Shown here one piece after another: positions 1 to 10,711 of a DNA stretch of 28,470 bases. The stretch's first letter is position 1, and each line of letters opens with the position of its first letter. The position numbers were made by a program, and so were the translations under genes. A model generated the notes under the pieces. It did not search any database, was not told the DNA's origin, and saw only the letters and a list, made by a program, of their open reading frames with translations. Source of the stretch: JACCUZ01 sp038246575 (GTDB lineage: Bacteria > Actinomycetota > Actinomycetes > JACCUZ01); the NCBI GenBank assembly GCA_038246575.1, contig JBBRVU010000031.1:1-28470 (forward strand). Direction: 5' to 3'.

Positions 1-585
1 GGCCACCGGGTGACCGTCGTCGACCCGAGCCCCGACGCCCTGGCCTCCCTGCAGCGGCGGGTCCGCGAGGTGGGCGTCACCCTCACCGCGCTCCAGGGCG
101 ACGCCGCCGGGCTGCTCGAGGTCGTGACGCCGGAGTCGGCCGACCTCGTGCTCTGCCATGGCGTGCTCGAGCACGTCGACGCCGTCGCGCCCGCGGTCGC
201 CGCACTGGCGCAGGTGCTCCGCCCCGGCGGCACCCTCAGCGTGCTGGCCGCCCAGAGCAACGCGGTCGTGCTGGCTCGCGCGATGGCCGGCCGCTTCACC
301 GAGTCGCGCGCCGCCCTCACCGATCCCGCCGGACGGTGGGGGTCGGGCGACCCGCTGCCGCGCCGGTTCACCGAGGCCGGCCTGTGCGCGTCGCTGGTCG
401 AGGCCGGGCTTGCGGTCCAGGACGTCCAGGGCGTGCGCGTGATCGCCGACCTCGTCCCGTCCACCGCGGTCGACCACGAGCCGGGTGCCGCCGCCGACCT
501 GGTCGAGCTGGAGCGCCTGCTCTCCCGGCGCCCGGAGTTCCGGGCCGTCGCGACCCAGCTGCACGTGCGCGCCGTCAAGGGCTGA
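1..585 (+). CDS. SAM-dependent methyltransferase, class I, 5'-truncated
   Basis: The reading frame is open from base 1 and the beginning of the gene lies outside the window, so a GTG at base 10 is not the true start. The visible part begins at the end of strand beta-2 of a Rossmann-type methyltransferase: GHRVTVVDPSPDAL, whose first Asp would bind the ribose of S-adenosylmethionine. CHGVLEHV follows at about residues 52-59, then a VLRPGGTLSVL strand, both typical of the UbiE/Methyltransf_11 type. The N-terminal glycine-rich SAM loop is missing because of the window edge. The substrate cannot be read from the sequence. The gene ends 6 nt before dinB, so the two are probably co-transcribed. Confidence 0.85.
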   Translation, partial: GHRVTVVDPSPDALASLQRRVREVGVTLTALQGDAAGLLEVVTPESADLVLCHGVLEHVDAVAPAVAALAQVLRPGGTLSVLAAQSNAVVLARAMAGRFTESRAALTDPAGRWGSGDPLPRRFTEAGLCASLVEAGLAVQDVQGVRVIADLVPSTAVDHEPGAAADLVELERLLSRRPEFRAVATQLHVRAVKG

Positions 586-591
586 CTGACC

Positions 592-1896
592 GTGAGCCGC
601 AGCCAGCAGCTGCACCGGCCCGGGCCGCAGTCGGGTCCACCGGCCGACGACACCGGGTGCACCGTCCTGCACGTCGACATGGACGCGTTCTACGCCTCGG
701 TGTCCCTGCTCGAGCACCCCGACCTGCGCGGCACCCCGGTCATCATCGGCGGTGGAACCCGCGGCGTGGTCCTGTCGGCGACCTACGAGGCGCGCGCGTA
801 CGGCGTGCATTCCGCGATGCCCATGACGCGCGCCCGCCGGCTCTGCCCCCAGGCGACGGTCGTCTCGCCGGACCACAACCGCTACTCCGCGGTCTCGGCG
901 GGGGTGATGGAGATCTTCCGGTCGATCACTCCGCTGGTGGAGCCGCTGTCGCTGGACGAGGCGTTCCTCGACGTCGCCGGGGCGGGGCGTCGGCTCGGCC
1001 GACCCTCGGACATCGGCCAGCTGATCCGCGACCGGGTCGCCGACGAGCAGGGCATCACCTGCTCGGTGGGGGTGGCCAGCACCAAGTTCGTCGCCAAGCT
1101 GGCCTCCACGCGCTGCAAGCCCGACGGCCTGCTGGTGGTCCCGCCGCAGCACGTGGTCGCGTTCCTGCACCCGCTGCCGGTGGCCGCCCTGTGGGGAGTG
1201 GGGGAGAAGACCGAGAAGGAGCTCGTCCGGCTCGGGCTGCACACCGTCGGGGACATCGCGAACACCCCCGCGACCACGCTGGTCCGTGCCCTCGGTCAGG
1301 CGTCCGGGTCGCACCTGCACGCCCTGTCCTGGGGGCGGGACGAACGGTCGGTCGTCGCCCACCAGCCCGAGCGCAGCATCGGGTCGGACGAGACGTTCGC
1401 CCGCGACGTCGACGACCCCGAGGTCGTGCTACGCGAGCTGCTGCGGCTCTGCGAGCGCACCGCGGGCCGGATGCGCGACGCCGGGCTCGCCGGCCGGACG
1501 ATCAGCCTCAAGGTGCGCTTCGCCGACTTCACCACCATCACCCGGGCCCGCACCCTGAACCAGCCGACCGACGTGGCGGCCGAGGTCTACGCCACGGCGC
1601 GCGGCCTGTTCGAGGCCCTGGGTCTGGACCGGGCCCGGCTGCGCCTGGTGGGCGTGCGGGTCGAGCAGCTTGTCGAGTCCGACTCGGCACCCCGCCAGCT
1701 CGAGCTCGGCGAACGCGTCCACGGGCGGCGAGAGATCGAGCAGGCGGCCGACCGGGCCGTCCGCCGTTTCGGCCGGGGAGTGGTCGGCCCGGGGACCCTG
1801 GTGAACGGGAAACCAGGGGTCTCACCCGCCCCAGCAGAGCCAACTTCGGCGCGCGGGAACCATGCCAGCACCCCGCCGCGTTCTCCGGAACGATGA
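592..1896 (+). CDS. dinB: DNA polymerase IV (Y-family translesion polymerase)
   Basis: 434-residue Y-family polymerase that copies past lesions or extends mispaired ends. The palm begins with VLHVDMDAFYAS (metal-binding Asp29), followed by the fingers segment SATYEARAYGVHSAMP and the second catalytic motif SLDEAFLDV with Asp122 and Glu123. GVASTKFVAKLASTRCKPDG and the helix-hairpin-helix segment LWGVGEKTEKEL complete the core, and a little-finger domain follows. All catalytic acids are present. About 20 extra residues precede the catalytic core. The C-terminal tail is Pro/Ser-rich and I see no clear beta-clamp QLxLF box. GTG 592 is chosen because it lies 6 nt after the methyltransferase stop. 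Actinobacteria can carry more than one dinB paralogue, and I cannot tell which this is. Confidence 0.95.
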   Translation: MSRSQQLHRPGPQSGPPADDTGCTVLHVDMDAFYASVSLLEHPDLRGTPVIIGGGTRGVVLSATYEARAYGVHSAMPMTRARRLCPQATVVSPDHNRYSAVSAGVMEIFRSITPLVEPLSLDEAFLDVAGAGRRLGRPSDIGQLIRDRVADEQGITCSVGVASTKFVAKLASTRCKPDGLLVVPPQHVVAFLHPLPVAALWGVGEKTEKELVRLGLHTVGDIANTPATTLVRALGQASGSHLHALSWGRDERSVVAHQPERSIGSDETFARDVDDPEVVLRELLRLCERTAGRMRDAGLAGRTISLKVRFADFTTITRARTLNQPTDVAAEVYATARGLFEALGLDRARLRLVGVRVEQLVESDSAPRQLELGERVHGRREIEQAADRAVRRFGRGVVGPGTLVNGKPGVSPAPAEPTSARGNHASTPPRSPER

Positions 1897-1938
1897 CGCC
1901 TCCGACGATCCGCCCCCTTCGGGGTTGTGCATGCGGGT

Positions 1939-1966
1939 TTCATAGTGCCCGTACGGCGCATATCCT
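1939..1966 (+). promoter_or_regulatory. Candidate promoter for the DUF3040 gene
   Basis: In the 112-nt gap after dinB a TTCATA hexamer (1939-1944) and a TATCCT hexamer (1961-1966) are separated by 16 bp. TATCCT fits the actinobacterial -10 pattern TANNNT. Transcription would start about 7 nt downstream, at or next to ATG 1974. The -35 is weak, so the call rests mainly on the -10 and its position. Confidence 0.4.
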
Positions 1967-1973
1967 TGGGGGA

Positions 1974-2012
1974 ATGGACACGGTCTGGGTCGCCGTGGAG
2001 GACCACCGGTGA
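1974..2012 (+). other. Possible 12-codon leaderless leader ORF
   Basis: ATG 1974 lies exactly 7 nt after the TATCCT hexamer and opens a 12-codon frame, MDTVWVAVEDHR, whose stop codon (2010-2012) touches the AAGGAGG ribosome site of the DUF3040 gene. If transcription starts at 1974 the peptide would be translated without a leader, and terminating ribosomes would be released on the next ribosome site. It could equally be chance: there is no homology support and it is very short. Confidence 0.25.
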
Positions 2013-2023
2013 AGGAGGAGTTC

Positions 2024-2437
2024 GTGCCGCTCTCCGAGCACGAGCAGCGACTGCTCGAGCAGATGGAGCGGGCTCTCTACGCCGAGGACCCGAAGTTCGC
2101 CTCGAATCTGCGTGGCAAGGACCCGCGAAGCCACTTCCGTCGCCGCGCCCTGCTGGCCGCCTTCGGCTTCGTGCTCGGGGTGGTCCTGCTGATGACCGGC
2201 CTGGTCGCCCAGCTGATCGCGATCAGCGTCGTCGGCTTTCTCGCGATGCTCGCCAGTGCGTTCTTCGCGGTCACGAGCTATCGTGCCGCGACCACCGCCA
2301 CCGCGCTCGGCGTGGTCGAGGGCAGCGCCGTCCGGCAGCCCCGCACGGCCGCGCGCAAGCAGCGCGCGAGCAACGCCGGCTTCATGTCGCGCCTGGAAGA
2401 GCGCTGGAACCGCCGCCGCGACGAGAACGGTCGCTGA
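2024..2437 (+). CDS. DUF3040 family small membrane protein
   Basis: 137 residues from GTG 2024. The N-terminus PLSEHEQRLLEQMERALYAE is the hallmark of actinobacterial DUF3040 proteins. A short basic cytoplasmic part (RSHFRRR) precedes two hydrophobic segments at roughly residues 45-65 and 69-88, and the tail is basic (ARKQRASN, RWNRRRDENGR). Function is unknown. Two in-frame GTG codons compete. GTG 2009 has GGAGG 7 nt upstream and would add MKEEF. GTG 2024 has AAGGAGG (2012-2018) 5 nt upstream and gives the family-typical N-terminus, so I prefer it. The gene converges with the TgpA-like gene, leaving only 42 nt between the two stops. Confidence 0.85.
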   Translation: MPLSEHEQRLLEQMERALYAEDPKFASNLRGKDPRSHFRRRALLAAFGFVLGVVLLMTGLVAQLIAISVVGFLAMLASAFFAVTSYRAATTATALGVVEGSAVRQPRTAARKQRASNAGFMSRLEERWNRRRDENGR

Positions 2438-2454
2438 CCGACCCGTCTCGTCGC
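2418..2454. terminator. Nested hairpin between convergent genes, probable bidirectional terminator
   Basis: GCGACGAGA (2418-2426) pairs perfectly with TCTCGTCGC (2446-2454). Inside it CGGTC (2428-2432) pairs with GACCG (2436-2440) around a 3-nt loop. It starts inside the last codons of the DUF3040 gene and ends before the stop of the opposing operon. There is no U-tract, so it would be a non-canonical terminator of the kind common in G+C-rich actinobacteria. Termination is inferred. Confidence 0.45.
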
Positions 2455-2479
2455 CTCGCCGCGACGCGCGCCAGGCAGC

Positions 2480-4870
2480 TCAGCTGCGGCGCGGCCGCCG
2501 GGTCAGCCCCGTGGTGATCCTGGCGGTCGCCCGGTCGAACGCGTCGAGCCCGTCGGCGAAGCGCTCGCCGATCGCCGTGGACACCGACCGGGTCGAGCGT
2601 GGCAGCAGCCGGGCCCGCCAGCGAGTGAAGCCGCTCGAGCTCCCGGCCAGGCCGGACCGCACCGCGTCGACGTCAGCGCGCAGGTCACCGACCTCGGCCA
2701 TCTCCGGCGCGTAGCGCGCCCGCTCGGTGGCCATCGCCAACCGGTGCGCGGCCTGCGCCGGCTCGGCCGTCAGCGCCCTGTCCCGCACCAGGCGGTCGAT
2801 CCCGGCCCGAGGTGTGTCCGGGGCCAGCCAGGAGTAGCCGAAGTCGGTCGCGGTGTCCTGCAGGTCCGCCCAGGCTGCTCGTGCCTTCTCGGCCGCACCG
2901 TGCGCGCCGGACCATCGCCGGCGCCGGACCACGAGCCGGACCACGCCCGGCGTCGCCAGCAGCAGCAGGATCCCGAGCCCGATCAGGAGCGGGATCACTG
3001 GCACCTGTACCGGGCCCGCCCCGATGGCGGCCGGGCCGGCCGGGGTGTCGAGAAGCAGGCCGGGGATGTCCGAGCGTCGGCGCTCCTCCACCCGCGGGTT
3101 GAGAGCCCCGGCCCCGCCCGAGTTCGCGTCGGTGCCAGGGTCGGTCGCGCCGCCGTCCGGTCCGCCAGCCGTCGCCGCCTGCGCCCACGACGGGGGCTCG
3201 CCGGTCCGGATGGCGGGGGTCGGCTCGAACGGCACCCAGCCGGCCCCCTCGAAGTACAGCTCCGGCCACGCGTGGGCGTCGTGCAGGGTGACGGTGCGCC
3301 GCCCCGCACCGTCAGGTGTGCCGGGGAGGAAGCCGACCGCGACGCGAGCCGGGATCCCCAGCAACCGGGCCATGACGGCCATCGTGGAGGAGAACTGCAC
3401 GCAGTAGCCGGTGCGGTTCTCCAGGAAGCTCAGGATCGCCGCGGACCCGTTGCCGTCGCCGACCGTGTCCTGCACGTCGACGGAGTAGGTGAACTCCTCC
3501 GACCGCAACCAGTCCTGCAGGGCCAGCGCGCGGTCGTATCCCGAGTCGAGCCCACGTGTCTGGGCCCGGGCCTGTGCCTCGATCTCCGGATCGATGTCCT
3601 TGGGCACGTTGAGATAGGGCTTGAACGAACCCGGCGCCGGGGGTGCGTTGCGCAACGCAACCGGGTCCCAGGCCACGTCGAGCGCGCGTACCCCGTACGT
3701 CAGCTGCAGCGTCGAGGTGTTCTCACCGAAGACGTTGAACGAGTCGCGGTCGTAGAGCCAGGTGCCGTCGATCGCGGACACCTTGGTCGTCGGGTACGGC
3801 AACGGCAGCCAGGTCTGCTTGAGGTCGAAGACCTGCACCTCGTAGCGCGTCTTCGTGGTCTTGACGTCGCGTCCAAGCCCGGGCGGGCGGGCAAGACCGT
3901 CCTCGACGTTGTTGTTGTCGCGAGAGACCTCGAGCTCGCTCGGCTTCCACTGGGGACCGGTGAACTCGTCGAGGCCGACCAGCCGCAGCCGGGCCGCCGG
4001 CCCGCTGTAGCTGATCACCGGCCGGTCCTGCGGTCGGCGCAGGTCCTTGCCCAGGTCGAGGATCGGGTTGACGACCGAGACCTTGTTGCCACCCCCGCTG
4101 CCGTTGCCGAAGCCACCGTTGCCGAAGCCGAAGGTGCTGGCGTTCAGGTCGGGGATGACGGCGGGTACGACGAGGGCCAGCCCGAGCGCGGTGGCGCCGA
4201 CCCGGCGTCCGACCTGGCCGAGCGGCGCGGTCTCCGGCTCCGGTCGCCAGTTGGGCCGCGGTGAGATCTTGGCCATCGGGCGTCCCCACCGGCTGACTCG
4301 TTCGCGCGACTCGGCGAGCAGCAGGGCGAGGTAGCCGACGGCGCCGATCGCGAACGCCAGCCAGCTCACGCCATCGGGCGCGACGGTGAGCGGCACGGTG
4401 TACATCACGAGCAGCGGCATCCCGGCGAGGGCCGCCCGCCGCGCGGTGACCGCCAGCGTGTCGACTGCGAGCGCAACCAGGCCGATGCCTGCGACAGCGA
4501 GGAACTCGATGCCTGGCGAGACCCCGATCGGTGCGGCGTAGCGAGCGATGTCCTCGCGGCCTGCGGCGGCGAGCGTGTCGAGGCGGTCCAGGGACGCAGC
4601 CGTCGGGACAAGGTGGTACCAGGCGCTGTCGCCGGCGTAGCGCAATAAGAGATAGGCCGCGAGCGCGACGGCGCCACCGAGCGGGACGACGGCGCGGGTC
4701 GAGGCGAACCGGCGGGTCAGCTCGCAGCCGAGGGTCACCAGCAGCACCGCGACGACGGACGGGATGAACCACGTTGCCCGCAGGAACGTCGAACCGAGAC
4801 AGATGGTCGCCGCGATCGTCGCCAGCGCCGAGGTGACGGGCAGCCGCAGCGAGCCGGTCACGCGGGTCAT
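2480..4870 (-). CDS. TgpA-like transglutaminase membrane protein (DUF3488 / transglutaminase core / DUF4129-like)
   Basis: 796 residues from ATG 4870, which overlaps the stop of the upstream DUF58 gene as ATGA. An upstream in-frame start at 4933 would add 21 residues inside DUF58 and is unlikely. The N-terminal third has several membrane helices (for example ATICLGSTFLRATWFIP and GIEFLAVAGIGLVALAV). A Gly-rich stretch with repeated GFGNG then leads to a large extracytoplasmic part. The transglutaminase core shows Cys490 in RTGYCVQFSSTMAVMARLLG and His533 in HDAHAWPELYFEGAGWVPFE, so the Cys-His pair is intact. A single helix (VPVIPLLIGLGILLLL) and a cytoplasmic helical DUF4129-like tail end the protein. 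The natural substrate is unknown. It is the last gene of the operon, after MoxR and DUF58. Confidence 0.9.
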   Translation of the reverse strand: MTRVTGSLRLPVTSALATIAATICLGSTFLRATWFIPSVVAVLLVTLGCELTRRFASTRAVVPLGGAVALAAYLLLRYAGDSAWYHLVPTAASLDRLDTLAAAGREDIARYAAPIGVSPGIEFLAVAGIGLVALAVDTLAVTARRAALAGMPLLVMYTVPLTVAPDGVSWLAFAIGAVGYLALLLAESRERVSRWGRPMAKISPRPNWRPEPETAPLGQVGRRVGATALGLALVVPAVIPDLNASTFGFGNGGFGNGSGGGNKVSVVNPILDLGKDLRRPQDRPVISYSGPAARLRLVGLDEFTGPQWKPSELEVSRDNNNVEDGLARPPGLGRDVKTTKTRYEVQVFDLKQTWLPLPYPTTKVSAIDGTWLYDRDSFNVFGENTSTLQLTYGVRALDVAWDPVALRNAPPAPGSFKPYLNVPKDIDPEIEAQARAQTRGLDSGYDRALALQDWLRSEEFTYSVDVQDTVGDGNGSAAILSFLENRTGYCVQFSSTMAVMARLLGIPARVAVGFLPGTPDGAGRRTVTLHDAHAWPELYFEGAGWVPFEPTPAIRTGEPPSWAQAATAGGPDGGATDPGTDANSGGAGALNPRVEERRRSDIPGLLLDTPAGPAAIGAGPVQVPVIPLLIGLGILLLLATPGVVRLVVRRRRWSGAHGAAEKARAAWADLQDTATDFGYSWLAPDTPRAGIDRLVRDRALTAEPAQAAHRLAMATERARYAPEMAEVGDLRADVDAVRSGLAGSSSGFTRWRARLLPRSTRSVSTAIGERFADGLDAFDRATARITTGLTRRPRRS

Positions 4871-6182
4871 TGCGCGACCGCCGCGGCCGGGACCGGCACG
4901 ACGGGGCTCGAGGCTCGTCCGGCCTCCGGCCACAGGTCGGGCAGCGAGTCACCGGCGCGCGCCCGGATCACGCGCCAGCCGGAGGCCCGCAGCAGCGCCA
5001 CCGACCCCTCGTAGTCCACGTCGGTCCGCCGGCCCCGCCCCACGGAGCCGGACCAGGTCGCCGTGTCGAGGGCGATGGCGACGGCCGCGGCGGTGCCGTG
5101 CCGCAGCCGGGCGAGCGCGCGAGCCTCCTCGGGATCCAGCGACCCGATCACCGCGACCAGCAGGCCGTCGCCGCCCCGACGCAGCGAGGCCGCGGCGTCG
5201 CGCAGACCGTCGTTGTCCGAGCCGTCGACGATTGCCAGGGTGTCGAGCAGGGCGCCCTCGACGTCGGTGTCGACTCGACCCGGGTCATGGATGGGGCTGG
5301 TGTGCGTCGATGCGTGGGTCACGGTCGCGCCGTCGTCGGTGAGCAGCCGCACGACGAAACCGTGCCGCGCCAGGTGCACGCCGACCGACGCCGCCGCGGC
5401 CACGGCCCACTCGAAGGAGGAGCCAGGGCCCTCGCCGCCGTGCGCCCGCCGTCGGGTGTCGAGCAGCAGGGTGCAGCGGGCCTGCCACGGCTGCTCCTCG
5501 CGGCGCACCATCAGCTGGCCGACGCGCGCCGTGGAGCGCCAGTGCACCCGCCGAAGGTCGTCACCCTGGCGGTACTCGCGGGTGCCGGCGTCGTCCTCGC
5601 CCGAGCTGGCGATGGACCGGGCCCGGCTCTCGCCGCTGCCGGTCCACTCGCCCGAGAGGGCCACGGACGGGAGCTGCTGAACCGTCGGGGTGACCACGAG
5701 GGTGTCGCGGCTGGTGAAGGAGCGTTGCAGCTCGCAGAGCCCGAACGGGTCGGTGAGTCGCAACGTCATGGGGCCCAGCTCGTAGCGGCCGCGGACCTCG
5801 GACCGGACGACGTAGGACACCTCGCGACGGCCCCGTGGCTCGACCCGGTCGAGCACGAAGCGCGGACGAGAGCCGAGTACGTAGGGGACGCGGTCCTCGA
5901 CCAGCAGCAGACCCGTCGGCAGCCGGGAGATGTTGTCCAGCCGCAGGGTCACCTCGCTCTGCTGACCGGCCGCGGTTCGCGGCGAGCCCAGCCGGCGCCC
6001 GGAGGAGAGCCGGTAGCGGGTGCGGGCCACGACCACAGCGCTGATGAGCGGCAGGGCGAGCACCAGGACAGCCACCCGGAGCAGGTCGTCCTCGGAGGTC
6101 ACCACACTGGCGACGAACAACGCCACTCCGGCAGCGACGAAGGAGCGGCCGCGGGTGGTCAGACCATTCAGTGCGTCGCGCA

Positions 6183-6183
<1 letters not shown>
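4867..6183 (-). CDS. DUF58 domain protein (module 2)
   Basis: 438 residues starting at GTG 6183, whose first G is the last base of the MoxR TAG stop. Two N-terminal membrane helices (SFVAAGVALFVASVV, LLRVAVLVLALPLISAVVV) are followed by a beta-rich segment. Then comes the diagnostic DUF58 motif around residues 200-225: GTREYRQGDDLRRVHWRSTA followed by LMVRREEQP. The C-terminal half has a von Willebrand A-like fold (CTLLLDTRR). DUF58 proteins are regularly encoded with MoxR ATPases and probably work with them in assembling or modifying envelope complexes; the biochemical activity is not established. The end overlaps the transglutaminase start by 4 nt, indicating translational coupling. Confidence 0.9.
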
Positions 6184-7199
<1,016 letters not shown>

Positions 7200-7300
7200 G
7201 TGGTCCTCCTCGACTGCGTACCCCCGCCTGGACGTCGACGGGACCCGCCTGTTGCGGGAGTCTTCCAGCAAGCCTGGCCGCTGGGGACCGGACGAGATAA
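7200..7300 (-). promoter_or_regulatory. 101-nt gap between the two MoxR-DUF58 modules, possible internal promoter
   Basis: This is the only real gap in the minus-strand operon. On the minus strand it opens with an AT-rich patch AAATAGTTATCT (7295-7306, containing the stop codon of the upstream gene), unusual in this G+C-rich sequence. It then contains CCCGC-N5-GCGGG (7244-7258), which can fold into a small hairpin, and ends with the GAGGAGG ribosome site. A weak secondary promoter or a processing/attenuation hairpin is possible; no clean -35/-10 pair is visible. Confidence 0.3.
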
Positions 7301-7840
7301 CTATTTCGGTACGAGCGGCGTCCCGGATCGGTTCCGGTGCGCCCTGGTGGCGAGCACAAGGGCAGCCACCCCGGCAACCAGCCCGACGAGCGCCAGCTGA
7401 ACCGAGGGTACGACCTGTTGGGCGGCCGTGACAGAGACCAGGGCTGCGCCGGCCAGCCCGAGGGCCGGGAGCCGGAGCCGGCGGGCGACCGGCGCGCGCA
7501 GCACGTGGACGGCCACGGTGCCCGCGGACCGCTCGTTTCGGCCCAGCGCGCTGACCAGGCCCAGCAGCAAGGCAGCGACGCCAAGCAGCTGGAGCGCGCG
7601 CAGCGGTGAGGCGTCCAGCGCGCCGGCCAGCAGCGCGGTCGTCGTCACGAGCCCGACTGCGGACGTGCCTGCGAGCCGCCAGCGCCCCACGGCCGCGACC
7701 AGGCAGGCGGCGGCAGCCAGCCCGGCGGCGGTGAGCACCGGCCGCCGCGGGTCCGGGAGGATCGCGACCACCAGGGCGCCACCACCGGTCAGGACCACCA
7801 TCGCCCGCCACAGCAGCGTGGTGAGGACCGCGCGGCTCAC
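7301..7840 (-). CDS. Hypothetical multi-pass membrane protein
   Basis: 179 residues from GTG 7840, overlapping the DUF58 stop by 4 nt (GTGA). Nearly the whole protein is hydrophobic. Four to five predicted membrane helices are visible, for example AMVVLTGGGALVVAIL, LTAAGLAAAACLVAAVG, LQLLGVAALLLGLVSALG and LALVGLVAGVAALVLA, with short Arg-rich loops and a basic C-terminus (RAHRNRSGTPLVPK). I do not recognise a family. Its place as the last gene of module 1, in the position the transglutaminase takes in module 2, suggests it is an accessory membrane component of that MoxR-DUF58 system; this is inference. Confidence 0.75.
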   Translation of the reverse strand: MSRAVLTTLLWRAMVVLTGGGALVVAILPDPRRPVLTAAGLAAAACLVAAVGRWRLAGTSAVGLVTTTALLAGALDASPLRALQLLGVAALLLGLVSALGRNERSAGTVAVHVLRAPVARRLRLPALGLAGAALVSVTAAQQVVPSVQLALVGLVAGVAALVLATRAHRNRSGTPLVPK

Positions 7841-9173
7841 GCGCGCACCTCGGGCCGGAGGGCGCGCATGGTGTGCATCAGCGCGGCGCTGAGGTCGCCC
7901 TCGCCGTCGTAGGCCACGACCGGGACGCCCAGCGACGCCAGCTCCACGGTCAGTGCCTCCCGCTGCAGGCGCCAGGTGCGCAGTGCCAGGGCGCCTGCCG
8001 TGCCGGGCCGCACCTCGGGCTCGCTGGTCAGGACGTCGACCACGAGAGGTGCGAAGCCGCGGTCGCGCAACAGCTTGACCGCGTCGAGCGCGCGGTCGTC
8101 GAGCAGCGGGGAGACGAGTGCGACGAAGGCGTGGTGCGGCAGCATCCGGGTCGGCAGGTTCTCCAGGCCGTAGGACACGGAGCCGGCGTCGCGCTCGTAC
8201 TCGTCGGGGCGCACGGACATCAACGCCTCGTAGACCTGGTAGAGGTGGCGCGGCCCGGTGCCGGGGGCGAGCCAGTGCAGCGGACCGCCGAAGGTGATGA
8301 CACCGACCCGGTCGTGGGCCTGCAAGTAGCTGCTGGCCAGCCCGGTGGCCACCCGGACGGTGAGGTCGAGCGTGCTGCTGCCGGGCTCCCCGGCGTCACT
8401 GCCGGTGTCCAGCACGAGCACGAGGTCGAACGCGCGCTCGGCCGCGTACTGCCGGACGAACAGCTCGCCGTGGCGGGCCGAGGTGCGCCAGTCGACGTCG
8501 CGGCGACGGTCGCCTGCGGCGTAGGGGCGGACCCCGGCGAACTCGACGCCGGACCCCCTGGCCCGGCTGGGGTGCTCGCCCAGCGGTGCCGCCAGCTCGC
8601 GGGGTGCCACGGCGCGGTGCAGAGCGGCCGCGGCCGGATAGACGACGATCTCGGCCACGGCCACCTCGACGGTCGCAAGATAGCTGCCACCCGCGGCCAG
8701 CAGCCGGAGCCGGACGGGACCGACCCGGTACCGGCCCCAGCGCTGCGGTCGCAGGGTCCACCTGACTCGTCGCGAGTCGCGCTCGGGCCCGTCCGCGGTC
8801 ACGCCGTCGTACGTCATCTCGGTGTGCGGGGGAAGGACGACCTCGGCCTCGACCCGGTCGACGCCGGTCGCGACCACCGTCACCTCGAGGGTCAGCGGGT
8901 CGCCCTCGACACAGCGCCGGGGGTCGAGGTGGGCGCTGAGCCGGGCGGTCTCCGGCAGCCGGGACCGGGGGTTGCTCACGAGCAGCACGAGTGGGACGGC
9001 TGCGAGGACGAGCAGCTCGCCGTGCGCCGTGACGAACGCGCCGACGACGGTGAGTGCGGCGATGAGGACCAGCCGGCGCAAGAGCGGCGTCGGCGTCCAG
9101 GTCAGCCCAACGGTCTGCGGCGCATCGGTCTGCCCGGCATCGGTCTGCCCGGCCTCGGTCTGCCCGGCCTCGG

Positions 9174-9177
<4 letters not shown>
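7837..9177 (-). CDS. DUF58 domain protein (module 1)
   Basis: 446 residues from ATG 9177, which overlaps the MoxR stop as ATGA. A start at 9243 would extend it into MoxR and is rejected. The N-terminus carries a short tandem repeat (TEAGQ/TDAGQ), then two adjacent membrane helices (LVLIAALTVVGAFV, LLVLAAVPLVLLV). The middle is beta-rich. The DUF58 signature appears as GVRPYAAGDRRRDVDWRTSA followed by LFVRQYAAERAFDLVLVLD, with a VWA-like fold after it. It is a distant paralogue of the module 2 DUF58 protein. It is coupled by 4-nt overlaps to MoxR upstream and the membrane protein downstream. Confidence 0.9.
9124..9177 (-). repeat. 15-bp tandem repeat at the DUF58 N-terminus
   Basis: Three full 15-bp units plus a 9-bp partial unit (plus-strand units begin at 9124, 9139, 9154 and 9169) encode TEAGQ, TEAGQ, TDAGQ and TDA at the very start of the module 1 DUF58 protein, just after its ATG. 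A degenerate further unit may precede 9124. Copy number could vary by slippage without shifting the frame, because 15 is a multiple of three. Confidence 0.85.
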
Positions 9178-10150
<973 letters not shown>

Positions 10151-10154
<4 letters not shown>

Positions 10155-10711
10155 AGGCTCTCCAGCCGTTCGATGATGCGGGTGAGGGTGTGGCGGTCGA
10201 CTCCGGGGGGCTGGCTGTCCCGCGAGGGGTCGCGGACGGGGTCCAGCCAGGGCCAGACGTCCTCCCCGACCACGTCGCGGGCCGCGGCGGGATCGGCGTA
10301 GAGGTCGATCCGATAGCGGTCGGCCAGCCGGGCCGCTGCGAGCCGGGTGAACAGCGGCCGGGTGACGGCGTCGTAGTGCCGGTGGGAGACCGCGGCCCAG
10401 GACAGCTGCTCGGCGATCTGGCGAAAGGCGTGGAACGGGGCGTTGTCCACCGGGGGCGCCGGGCGCCGTCTGGCCCGGCGCGCGGGCTCGCCCGGGACCG
10501 CGAAGGCGATGACCAGGACCGTGCCCGCCGCGATCGCGGACACCGCGACGAGCAGCCCGGCTGCTCCGGCGGCCAGGACGGCGGCGATGAGCACGACGGC
10601 CAGCGCGCCCAGGCCGACCCTGGCGGGAGTGCTGACCCGGCCGGTGGGCTGGTCGTCGTCGCCGGGCTGGTCGTGCTCGTCCGCGGCGCGCAGGCCGAAC
10701 GGGTCAGCCAC
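10151..10711 (-). CDS. Hypothetical protein with two membrane helices
   Basis: 186 residues if started at GTG 10711, which overlaps the end of the DUF4129 gene by 8 nt (GTGGCTGA). An alternative ATG at 10756 would lie deeper inside that gene. Two closely spaced hydrophobic segments (VGLGALAVVLIAAVLAAG, GLLVAVSAIAAGTVLVIAFAV) are followed by a cytoplasmic-looking domain rich in Arg, Trp and Tyr, including PFHAFRQIAEQLSWAAVSHR and WPWLDPVRD. I do not recognise a named domain. The position between DUF4129 and MoxR, overlapping both, implies that it belongs to the same complex. Confidence 0.8.

Noticed and set aside
7200..7811. N-terminal extension of the module 2 MoxR protein
   Set aside because: The frame is open but lies opposite to no known MoxR domain and overlaps the membrane-protein gene. 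TTG 7199 with GAGGAGG is a proper start.
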